Assembly (NCBI GenBank): GCA_000727475.1
Contig: KL647306.1
Location: 213,748 to 277,747, forward strand
Source of the DNA: Sarcocystis neurona
Taxonomy: Eukaryota; Apicomplexa; Conoidasida; Eucoccidiorida; Sarcocystidae
Direction: 5' to 3'
DNA: 64,000 nt
Below are positions 50,001-60,400 of this stretch, piece after piece. Position 1 is the first letter of the stretch. Each line of letters begins with the position of its first letter. The position numbers and the translations under genes were made by a program. The notes beneath the pieces are model-generated. The model did not search any database and was not told the origin of the DNA. It saw only the letters and a list, made by a program, of their open reading frames with translations.

Positions 50001-51623
50001 ATATATCTGCGTGTCTCCAAATTTTACAAACACGCATACGTACATACATGTAAAGAAGTAGGCGTATACGTACAGACAAGTATATACGTAGATGTCCTGC
50101 GAGCTTACAGGTGGACATTTGTATTTGCATGCGTGCCCTACATATATATATATATATATACATATCTCTATATATATATACAGCTGGATACTAACCCTTA
50201 CATCTGTTGGTGCGCGTCGTGAGAGAGACAGAGGGGGACAGAGAGACAGAGAGAGGGGCTTGTGGGTCCTACCGATGACACAGAAGTACAAACACGTGAC
50301 ACATACGTCTAGCTCAGCGCACTCTGTTGGAGCATGTATAAAAACTAATGCAGACGAGACAATGTAGAAAAGCAGCCTATCGTATTAGTTTCTCTCGGAT
50401 TCCTCTATGCTGCCCAGAGGAGGAGCAGGAGGGGGAGGAAAGACAGGAAAGATTCGAACAGCAGCAGCAGCACCGGGATATCACCTGCAGCGCGCGGCGA
50501 CAGCGGTAGCAGCAAATCAGCGGGTACATCAGAAAGAACGAAACAGCAGAAGCACCAGCCGCAACAGCGGGTTGCCTCTGCGGATTTGTGAGAGAGAGAG
50601 GCGTCGGGCATCTGCCCCCTTTGCACAAACACGACAGTCGTCGTGTATCCGGTGGCCCTGGTCTTTGACTTATACATACTTACGTATAAGTGTATGTGTG
50701 CATACACAGCATGTACATATACGTATATATGTATATATATGTATGTATGCATACGAGTATATTTCTGTAGACGTGTAATCAAGCTTACGTGAGTCGTCGT
50801 GGGTGACCTGTTGATGTACATTTACGTGAACACGTCTGCGTAGTTGGAAGTGAAGGCGCTCTACTATTAAGGCAGCGACGGGTTTTCAGTAGTAGTAGTA
50901 GTAGCAGGAACACTAATAAGTAGTAGTAGTAGTAGTAGTCGTAAGTAGTATTAACAGGGGTAGTACTGGTAGTAGTAGTAGTAGTAGTGGTAGTAGTAGG
51001 GAAGCAGCTCGCAGGAGTCCAACTGGTACTATTAACGACAGTAGGAGTCATACTATCACGAAGACTGGTAATGGTTTTTGCAATAGTAGCAGTGATTACA
51101 CGAGCAGCAGGAGGAGACTGTGTGGTACGTACTTGAGCAGTATAAATGTGAGCAGCCGAAATATGACATGTGTGAAGATGAGTCGTATGAGTGTGGGTGG
51201 TTTGGGCGTGCAGAGCGTGAGTAGACTGAAAGCAGTTCGAACTCGAGTAGCAGTTCCAGTTGAAAAGCCACAAAGCCTTGTGGAAAGCGTACGAATCTTT
51301 GTTATCCTCCTGCACAGTAGTATGAGTCGAAAAGAGACACGCCGTAGGTCCGCCCGTCTTCATCCTACTTGCCAGCTCCCCTGCTTTTTTGTTCTCTTCT
51401 CCACCGATCCTCATCATCCAGTACTACTTTGGTGCTGCCGCTACTGCAGAGAGAGCCACCGTGGACACGCGAAGGCCGAGCCGGACTCTCTCTCTGGGCA
51501 TGCAAGGCCCACAACTACGTCAATGAAAACTTGCAGCGTCCGCTCTTCAACTGTGATGTAACTGGTCTTCTCAAGAGGTGGACACGCACGCAGTGGCCTG
51601 AGCCAGGAGACGAAGAAGAGTAA
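46360..51623 (+). CDS. ERV1: ERV1/ALR FAD-linked sulfhydryl oxidase
   Basis: Three exons (46360-47049, 49838-49936, 51450-51623) join in phase 0 throughout and give 320 residues. The predicted enzyme transfers electrons from substrate thiols through FAD to cytochrome c or oxygen, for disulfide formation in the mitochondrial intermembrane space. Residues 208-230 (RMAIGHAAWGVLHSAAATWK) are the first helix of the fold. FPCVQC holds the FAD-proximal CxxC at 251/254. WACKAHNYVNENLQ contains the HNxVN flavin-binding signature, and Cys281/Cys298 form the diagnostic CX16C pair. The N-terminal ~160 residues are Ala/Ser/Gly-rich. The only N-terminal Cys pair is CX4C (169/174), not the usual shuttle CxxC. 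ATG 46360 follows a pyrimidine-rich tract. The spacing of all conserved residues supports the splice model. Confidence 0.9.
47050..49837 (+). other. ERV1 intron 1, 2.8 kb
   Basis: It holds TA-rich microsatellites at 47170-47290, 47600-47670, 48195-48230 and 48355-48390, and a CTG/GCT island at 48880-49700. The long poly-Leu/Ala/Cys frames of that island are on both strands. Confidence 0.7.
49838..49936 (+). CDS. ERV1: ERV1 exon 2 (active-site CxxC)
   Basis: This exon is 33 codons between GTGCCGCAG|GGG and CTTCAG|GTCAGG. It encodes GYLEQQRMHEWIHAFAALFP followed by CVQCRTHFQPFLQ. The CxxC next to the flavin is complete. Confidence 0.9.
49937..51449 (+). other. ERV1 intron 2, 1.5 kb
   Basis: It contains TA-rich microsatellites at 50140-50185 and 50700-50770 and the (AGT)n array at 50885-51000. 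No further ERV1 exon is needed, because the protein is continuous across it. Confidence 0.75.
50885..51000. repeat. (AGT)n trinucleotide array
   Basis: Three blocks of AGT/GTA repeats are interrupted by short non-repeat sequence. This is the only clear non-CAG trinucleotide array seen in the window, and it lies in ERV1 intron 2. Confidence 0.9.
51450..51623 (+). CDS. ERV1: ERV1 exon 3 (HN motif and CX16C)
   Basis: After GCTACTGCAG| the frame reads REPPWTREGRAGLSLWACKA and then HNYVNENLQRPLFNC, ending WPEPGDEEE and TAA. CX16C and HNxVN are exact. The length matches the family's C-terminal helices. Confidence 0.92.
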   Translation, partial: REPPWTREGRAGLSLWACKAHNYVNENLQRPLFNCDVTGLLKRWTRTQWPEPGDEEE

Positions 51624-52086
51624 TATATATATATATGTGAAGACGCAGAAGAGTAACATATATATGTGTGCATGGATATGTATGTGTCGATGTGCACAAA
51701 GGTGTATTGATATGAAGTCCGTATAGGTTTTTACACGTGCACGTGAACAGGTTTCTATATTTTTTTGAGCGGTGTGTGTGTGCGTGTGTGTATATCTGTG
51801 TCTGCACATACATATATACATAATACATATGTATGTGTATGGTGCCCGAGTACTGGTATAGTCAGGCGATAATGTGACGGTGCCTGCCACAGACACAGGA
51901 GAGCTTCTGCGTGCTGGCAAAAATGCTCTTTACCGATACTTTGCTGTGAGTTCGCGTTTCGCGTAGATACATTTTTTCCCTCAAATGTGCGTCTCCCCTG
52001 AAAGAACTTTCCCGTCCACTCTTCAAGGAAGACACAACAATGTTTCTAATTTGCAACCTGATCTCGGAGAGCCTTTTTTTAGGACA

Positions 52087-52158
52087 GGTTTATTTCTCCT
52101 GTATACGCCAAACAAAACAGTTGGTTTATTTCTCCTCTATACACCAGGCAAAACAGTT
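52087..52158. repeat. 36-bp tandem duplication
   Basis: Copies at 52087-52122 and 52123-52158 both begin GGTTTATTTCTCCT and end in AAACAGTT or a close variant, with a few differences. Confidence 0.85.
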
Positions 52159-52438
52159 GCTTTTTGTCAAACGCATTCATAACAAGCAAGTTCTTACACC
52201 GTTTGGGACCGTGTTCCCGTAAGGCAGGTTACATCCGTAACTATAGAGAGCGATGCGCTCTCCAAAATTCCCGTTCAACGAGACGAGACTGCAAGTCTAC
52301 TCTCTGCCTTTCTGGGAACTTGCAGGACGTGGTCCGTGTGAACGGCCACATGCAGTTCCCAGCTTTCACCCACGGAAATCCGGCGGTCTGCTGCCGCGCT
52401 CTGATATCTTCGAGAAGACCAGGCTATATGTCCTGCTA

Positions 52439-52549
52439 CTACTGCACTGTGTTACCTTCAGTAGACATGTGCTGCTGTCCATCCTCCGTGACCCGTGCGG
52501 CTCTGCGCATCTCCTTTGATAACTGAGTTCGATAAATTTCAAAACGGTC
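52439..52549 (-). CDS. Possible terminal exon of an unidentified minus-strand gene
   Basis: An ACACTTCAAG|GAC acceptor opens 36 codons (DRFEIYRTQLSKEMRRAARV then TEDGQQHMSTEGNTVQ) ending in TAG. It is protein-like and charged but has no recognised family. No upstream exon is established, though a possible 51-nt exon lies near 52840-52900. Confidence 0.2.
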   Translation of the reverse strand, partial: DRFEIYRTQLSKEMRRAARVTEDGQQHMSTEGNTVQ

Positions 52550-53619
52550 CTTGAAGTGTGTACTGCCAGCTGGGGACGCAGACGAACACCTAGGCTGGTC
52601 TGCTGCTGTGCTTTTGCCTCTGCTATTTCTGCTCCTGCTCTCAATGTTACATTCATCTGCGGGTGTTTCGGGGAGCGCTTCTGCTGGCAGCGTAGCCGCT
52701 GGTTGAACGTGCTTCTGTCGCTACTTTTTCGCCCGTCTTGCTCTCTTGCTTCTGCTCTTCACGCTCCTATATCTGCGCCTGCTGCTTCCGTCGCTGCTCT
52801 TGCTGGTGCTGCTTCGGCTGCCACCGCCTACACACGTGAGGAGTACGGCGGTGATGCTCCGCTTGAATGCGGCGCAGGAGTATGCGCTGCAGACACTACC
52901 CTTCTAAATGGCGCCGCACTGCTCAAGTATATTTGTTTTTCTACATCGTGACTCCTCACACACACCTCACCGACAGTTTTTACATGGTCGAGCAAGATAC
53001 GAACATTCACTCTTTTCCTATATATTTACAAAGCTGGATCCTCTCTGTCTTTTCGTTCACTATCCTCTGTCAGCACAGAAAAGCAGAAAGAACGGGAGTG
53101 TGTTCACATGTCTTGTCTATAGATATAACTATGTGTGTGTGTATTAATACATGCATATCCACAGACTTAAATAATTCTGTACGTTTGCGTGCACCTTCAC
53201 CTTCTAGTAACGGGTGGTATTCAGTTCGCTGCTTTCTCTCACCCGTCTACATTTTCACAAAAGCAGAATTTATGCATGAAGAAAAGAGTAAGTTTCTTCA
53301 CAGCAATGCCTCCAGCCCGCTGTCTACTTCTGCTTTCCAGCACGTGCGTGAGCTTGTTCTTCATGTGGCGCCAAGGTTCTCGTTTGCCAAGTTTTCTTCC
53401 TACCAACAGGCAACGTGCCGTTACCTATTCGTTCACGAGCAGCTGTGGATCTTCTGCTGACCGAAGCCTTCACAGTAGTTACTTGGGAGACGGACGACAG
53501 CGCGCCCGCATGTTTTTGACAAATAGAACGCGTACATATTCGAAGGGAACTACGGAGTGTGCTGCAGATGAGACGTTTCACTTGTTTCTTCCCGTTCAAA
53601 TAATTTGACAAGCGAGCAT

Positions 53620-53862
53620 CTAGTTGTCTTCTGGTGGTGATCCCGGATAGAAAATTCCCTGGTGTTCGCGTGTCGACCTCTTTGAGCCGACTTGGGGTGC
53701 TACTGAGAAACAAGTTCTTCGGCGTAGGCACTCTCTTGAGACTACTTTCTTCCTTTTACAGCGGCGTCGCATTCGCAGTCTATGTAACCTTTTCATGTGT
53801 AACAAGCGGAGGGACGATACTGTTTTTGTTGCTGCTGCGATAAAGATGAGGGAACGTTTCAT
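53620..53862 (-). CDS. Small basic open frame, function unknown
   Basis: Eighty codons from ATG 53862 give a very basic N-terminal half (MKRSLIFIAAATKTVSSLRL, then several Arg/Lys clusters). This resembles an organelle presequence or a small ribosomal protein, but no family signature is complete. The same DNA is open in other frames, so support is weak. Confidence 0.15.
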   Translation of the reverse strand: MKRSLIFIAAATKTVSSLRLLHMKRLHRLRMRRRCKRKKVVSRECLRRRTCFSVAPQVGSKRSTREHQGIFYPGSPPEDN

Positions 53863-53952
53863 GTTATCTAGGGTGCGTGCCTGGAGACTGCGCAATGGCG
53901 TAATTTCGAAAAAGCACGTCTATGTTTAGCACCCCGGAATTATTCGACGGTG

Positions 53953-54852
53953 TCATAGAGCAGAGAAACTGTGGCGATTCTTGGCGTTTGTCTGCCTACG
54001 CCATCTGGCTCTCTGCGACTGCTGCGCCTGTGGCGACCACTTATAAAGAAGTGCTCGTGTCCTTGCGTAGCACCGCTTTTCCATGTAGGATGTGCTTGCA
54101 ATGCTACAAGTGTACGTCTGTACACGTATATCAACATATATGGATATGGACGTACACATGTATACGTGTGTGAATCTGTAGATAACCACGCCGACACACA
54201 AATACTACACATATGCACACTGTTGTATTTTTGTGAGATCTCAGCGTTTACATCATCTGTGTATGTATGCATTTACGTGGGTAGCCGTTATCGCCAAAGC
54301 TGGCAGGAAAGTCTACTTACGACGCGATCTTGATTCCGCAGAGACGTCTTGGTGAATGCATGCGTGTTTTACCCGAAGGAAGCAAAAAAACAGTTCTTCC
54401 CCCCGCGGAGGGACTGGAACGACAAGACGACTTATTTGCGTACCCACTTCTGCTGTTGTAGAGTTCTTCGCTTTCGTGCACATCTCTTCGTACCACAGAG
54501 ACGTATACCTACATACGAGAAGGTAAGGTAAAATTCTGCCAGGATGTGTGTATCTGTCTAATCATGTGGTAGTAGTGGCTTCGTGTGTCAGAGGAGGACG
54601 TGCTAAAAATGCATATGCACAGCGTATACCTAAATGAGCAAACATGTCGGTAAGTGGTTCCTTCCCAGGGAGCAGTAAATCTGGCTGTTCTATTTTTCTA
54701 TTAAAAAGTGAACCCCGCTCTGCGTGGGGCAACGGAGGAACTCGAAAAAGGAAGTCCGCAGCGTGCATTTCGCATTGTTGGAGCGGCTGTCTCTTGCGGT
54801 GACTTGCTGTCGTCCCCGCGGACGCTTTTTCCACCTTCAGTTTGGAATCCAT
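53953..54852 (-). CDS. Possible multi-exon gene, function unknown
   Basis: Three candidate exons are seen. The first starts at ATG 54852 (MDSKLKVEKASAGTTASHRK) and may end at TTAG|GTATAC near 54632. The second runs 54508-54321, from TATGTAG|GTA to GCGTC|GTAAGT, and contains GGRTVFLLPSGKTRMHSPRR. The third runs 54103-53953, starts IASTSYMEKRCYARTRALLY, is rich in Gln and Arg, and ends in TGA. Exons 2 and 3 match in phase (TC|C) with good splice sites. Exon 1 does not match exon 2 in phase, so an exon is missing or exon 1 is separate. No family is recognised. The plus strand is also open at 54342-54461. Confidence 0.28.
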
Positions 54853-55149
54853 TACCTGCTTCTTTGTGGTGCACCTGAGTCACGTGACGCTCCTCTTTTG
54901 TTTTGTTGCACATACGTGTAGACAAATATATAGGCATACGACGCGTACAGAGGTAGGTGTACATACAGCATACATCCACCCCTATATATGCTGAGTACTT
55001 TGGCTCGTATCATTTGTAGCGATTTTCTACGCGTCTGCTTTGGCAAGTTCTCGCATACACCTCTGTACGAATGCTTGACGATGCGCAGTGGATACGACTG
55101 TGCCTACTACTCAACATATAATCGCGTAGGTACACACACATACAACATC

Positions 55150-55640
55150 TACTTGTATATATACGTATAGACAGAGAGGATAATCGGTATAGGGATAGGT
55201 GGATAGACAGATTGATACAGGTGGATATGGATAGATTTAGATATAGGTAGATACAGGTAGATATATATAGAGAGAGAGACACACACACACACAGAGATAG
55301 ACACAGATATTGATAGATAGATATTGATGTATATGTATATATGTGTATAGGTAGAAATATGTAGATAAACGGATATGGATGTAGGTAGATAGATACAGAT
55401 ATATATAGTTATTGATAGATACATACAGATAGATACATATAGACAGATATAGATAGATATGTGCGTGTATACATATAGATACAGATATATGTACATATGT
55501 GTACATGATGTGTGTATAGGTAGAGTGCTACCTATGTAGATATATATATATATATAGATATATGTAGGTACAGCAATATCTACATGTGTGCAGATGTGTG
55601 TATAGACAGCTGGGTATGCAGCTAGATAAGTATAGACACA
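55150..55640. repeat. GATA-type degenerate microsatellite
   Basis: GATA, GGTA and GACA steps dominate the plus strand for about 490 bp, with short TA runs. Confidence 0.85.
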
Positions 55641-57203
55641 GACGCTGACGCATATCTGCAAGTGTTTGTACATACGTAAACGTGTGACCGAGAACGTGTT
55701 TCTAGCCCGTATACATATAAATTCAAAACGAGACGCATGCACGCGGGTAAAAAGACAGAAAACAGGGGGAGGGACACGCACCACATGTACAGGTAAATAC
55801 AAATATGTGTGGGTGTACAAAAAGGCGTATACAACGCACCGCAGGAGAAAGTGTTGCTGCCTTCTTGTGAATAGCTTTTCAGCATCGGCCCTGTTCTCCG
55901 TCTTCTAAGACAGACATACCAGACAAGGGAAAGTACACACATTCGATATATACACATAGATCGATATACACAAGCGTATACGGGAAAGGCCTATAAATAG
56001 TTCTTCTGCTTCTTTATATACAACGTTTCTGCATCAGCCTTCTTCTGTGTCCCCCCACGGTCTCCCTCTCCCAGTCCACAGATGCGCCCATACACAGACC
56101 CACTGCGCCTATATGGACATATATATAGATATATATATGTATGCCCTGTAAAGCATGCAGACGTATTTATATTTATATATATTACTGCACCTGTACCATA
56201 TATACACGTATGCGTGTACATATAGATATATATATATATATAACTGCACCTGGGCCATATATACAAGTATGTATTTATGTACATATACTACATGCCTGCA
56301 CCTGCCCCATATACAGAAGCAGGTATGTGTACATACATATATATCGTGTGCATGTAATTCCGCTGAATGGCACATCACCCTCACATACGTCCGCAAGTAG
56401 ACGCTCTGTACGTGTCACACTTCGTTCGCCTCTCTGCCCCACTACTTATCGCCAGTCTGTCCGTCGGTACGCCTACGACTTACACCCCTGTCTCTTTCTG
56501 TGTAAGAAAGTGTACACGTATGTACACATGCACATATAAATACATATATATAGTGCACGGAGATAGGTCAGTAAGATACACATATATAGATATACGTGTG
56601 TCACATATATGCGTGTACGACGTCCCAGTGCTTTTCTCTTTCTGTATACGTACCCCCCTCCTGTCCGTCACTTGATGTATGTGTATAGGTTTTGTAGAGA
56701 GCGTCGTATATGCACATACATGCATACATATATCTATAGTGGCATATAGGCGTATTTCTACTACACTTATGAAAGTGTACACACGATAATAGACGCACAC
56801 GTTTGCATGGGAGATCACATGTACACATACACACACATATCTCTACACTGCGTCAACTCACAACCACACGAAAGGCATGAGGACTTCTACATATATATGC
56901 ATACATATATATATACATATACATATATATATTATATACGCACACAACGCCTTGCAGTCACGCACATAGTTTACTACCAACACACAGACATACAGATGGA
57001 TAGAGACGGAGACGCGAGTGTGGAACTAACGAGCCTGTGACGCTTCAATATTTCTTCCTATGCAGACGGCCTTGCACACGTCTTGACCCATATATCAAAG
57101 TATGTATATACAGGTACAAACATGTCATTATATACGCATATATATACATATATGTCTCTACAAGTGTCTACCAGTACTGCTAAACGTAGGAGGACGTACG
57201 TAT

Positions 57204-57410
57204 CTACCCGCCGTCGGCAGGGTGCAGAATAGGGAGCACTTCATTTTCTCCGTTGCACAACGTGTCAACGACCATCTGGTTGACGAGGGGATCGAAATTC
57301 TGCAGCGGGTCTGGCCCCAGCAAAAGCAGGTGTCTGCGGCTGGCTAGCTGCATGCACTCCTGCTTCAGACGCGGCAGCCAGCGACTCGGTTTCTCGCTCA
57401 GCCGGCAATT
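57204..57410 (-). CDS. Probable last exon of the bL21 gene
   Basis: After TTACTGCAG| the frame reads NCRLSEKPSRWLPRLKQECM, then QLASRRHLLLLGPDPLQNFD and PLVNQMVVDTLCNGENEVLP, then TAG. It is non-repetitive and in phase with the preceding exon, but the segment belongs to no family I recognise. It could be a lineage-specific bL21 extension or an exon of another minus-strand gene. Confidence 0.5.
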   Translation of the reverse strand, partial: NCRLSEKPSRWLPRLKQECMQLASRRHLLLLGPDPLQNFDPLVNQMVVDTLCNGENEVLPILHPADGG

Positions 57411-60400
57411 CTGCAGTAACTCAACAAGCACCCAAAAAGGAAACTCACAACATTCTTCATTCGCACGTGTGTTTTGTTCTACTGCAAAACAAAGAGGGCG
57501 ACTCTAGCTGCGTGCATCCATATACACATCTATATATATATATAGATGTATATACAAGTGTGCCTCTCTCTATACATATATGTATATATATATATATTGT
57601 ATGTACCTGTACGGATATGTGAGTATAGATATGCAAGTAAAGAAGGCGACTCTAGCTGTGTGCATCTATACGTATATATATATATGTGTGTGTACATGTA
57701 GGTATGTGAGTGTGTAGGTGTAGGTGTAGGTGCACCTATATATATATATATGAATAGATAGATAGATAGACAGATAGAAAGATATACAAATAGACAGGTG
57801 TAGATGTGTAAGTGTAGGTGTTAACGTACTTATATATTTGTATGTATGAATAGATAGATGGGTACTTACATATCCAAAGAGATAGACAGCCATATGTACA
57901 CCTTCCCGGTTGCACAGTTCTCTACGTTTTCCTGCGGATTCCCCTGCGGCGTCCCTTTTTCCCCTCTCTCTACACAGCCACCTGCCAGCATATATGCATG
58001 CGTATCTTCTCACTGCTGCTCCGTAGAAACACGGATGTATTTGTCGCCTCTTTGTACGTATGAGAAGGGACAGTATACGCATTTTGTGTGTATGTATCTC
58101 TACGCAGAATAAGACACTGTACATGTCCACACACACACAGAGACACACAGACTAATAAGAACCTTTAAAGCTAGTACCTTACACGTGGAATGGACACTTT
58201 GAAGAAAGCCTTCTCCGTAGATGAAGGCAGGAGCAAACAGCACACACAGCTCAGTAGCAGCAGCAGCAGCACGAGCAGCACAAGGAGCAGCAACGGCAAC
58301 AGCGGCACGAGCACCAGCTGCTGCAGCAGCAGCAGGTCGAGCAGCATCAGCAGCAGCAAGACAACCGGCGGCACCAGCAGCAGGACAACCACGGCAGCTG
58401 CAGCAGGACAAGCAGGAACACACCAGCAGCAACTCAAGAAGCAGCAGGAGCAGCGGAAAAGGGAGAGGGCAACACGCGCGCAGCAGTTGAGCCCTAGCAG
58501 AAACAGCAAGAGCAGCACACGAGCAACACCAACAGTAGATACAGCAAAACAAGCTCGAAGAGCTACAGCGAAACCAGCAGCAACAGTCGCCCATGCGAGT
58601 CTCTTATACCAGCAAAGCAGCGTAGACCGGGTCCTCCGTTGTATACACCTTCCACGCCTGCCCCGGCCGTTCTGCGCGCAGCCGCCCCGCAGACGCGGCA
58701 CTCCGGTCAGCAGCAGCAGCATGAGCGTCCGCGTGCGTCGTCCGGTTGGAACGAGGTGGAACAGAAGAAACAGCAGCAGCAAGCGTGGCTGTTGCTGCGG
58801 CTTCGTCTGCTTCCTCCTGCTGCTGGTGTGTGCAGAGCAGTAGGTTTTCAACGAGTATGCGCGTCAGCTGCTGTCGATGGGAGAAGTACTTCCTCCACTT
58901 CTTCGGTCTCGCCTTCGCCATGTACTTCTTCGGGCCGGCGAAATGTTTCTCCACGCGAGCGATAGCCTGTCAAGAAAAGCACAACAGAATGCTGCTTACA
59001 AACTTTGCTGCTGTTGCTGCTGCGGCTGCTGCTAGGAATTGCAGCAAACGACAAAAATTCTCCGTCGGATGGACTGCCGGCCGGGTACTGATAGCTTTGC
59101 TCATGTGAGAGTGTTAGACCCCCCCCGCGCCGAAGTCATATACTTGGAGTACTTGGGCATGTGGACAGTTATGCGCCTACGTACATATCGTCTCCACGAC
59201 TACTCACATATATGCACGAACCAAGTACACTTTGATACACTTGCCGACATCAGTGTATTCACAAGCCTGTATCAACATACACAGACGTAGACGGGGAAAC
59301 GTATACATGCATGCATACAGAGAGGAGATACGTATGCAGATAGAAATACATACATCTGTGTATAAATACTAACATACACATAGAAGCAGACATTAGATAT
59401 ACAGACACACGTACATATAAATATGATATACAAACAGGCACACCTACCTACATATATGTGAAGCTATTCATAGGACAGATATAGATATACACATGCATGT
59501 ACAGGTATGAGTATATATATACAAGCACGCACATATCTATCAAAATACAGGCAGGCATACACACGTGAGTATACACATACACCCAGGCACACACAAATAC
59601 AAGAATACAGGCGGGCATATATATGTATGTACTCGAACGAGTATACATATGTGTACACATACGTAGATATATATGCGAATACAGGTAGAGATATACGTAC
59701 ATATGTATGGAGGCAGAATTATACGTAGAGGTGTCCATTTCTGTATGTATTTGTGTATCAAGAAGTACATCTATTTGCATGAATGTATGTGTAGATAAAG
59801 ACCTATACTTTCTCTTCACCACACGAAGTGACCACGTGCTGCTGCTCTACGTTGACTGCCGTATGCCTAGAAAACCCTCTTTTCCTTCGCCTGTATATAC
59901 ATCTCCCTGGGCGTCGGACACCGTCACTTCCCCCCTAAACGGACGCAGGCAGCTTCTCTGTGTGCCGCATACGCACGTATACATACACACATACATACAT
60001 ACATACGTCAGGCCGCCGCGCCGCCTTTTGTCTCCTCCACAAGTCGTTGAAGAGCAGACACATGCCTGCGTACTTTTTTCTCGCAGTGTCCCTACGGTGC
60101 GGCAGTCGCGGTGCACGTGTGTGCGTGTCGAAATATGTGCGGGCAGACGCTTCGCTTGTGGCAGAGCGCCACACAAGACAACCGATGAAGACGCCAACAC
60201 TTGTGTGAACCAAAACTCATCCCTTCCCTTCTACAGGATCTTGCTGGGAATTCTCAGGATACAGCACCTGAGAAAACGCGCAGTTCCTAGCAAAACAGGC
60301 GGTTTAGGAAGTTGCTGTTCGCAGGACTGACGCCAGCAGGTCTACCCAGTATAAAGCCGCGGCGACGACACCTTCTCAAGCGTCGCTGTGCTGTGTGCTC

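Larger units (their letters stand above)
51624..57203. other. Intergenic region between convergent ERV1 and bL21 genes
   Basis: TA/TG microsatellites lie at 51620-51850, a 36-bp tandem duplication at 52087-52158, non-repetitive DNA at 52200-55100, a GATA-type array at 55150-55640, and TA-rich DNA at 56100-57170. Possible minus-strand exons are listed separately. Confidence 0.5.
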
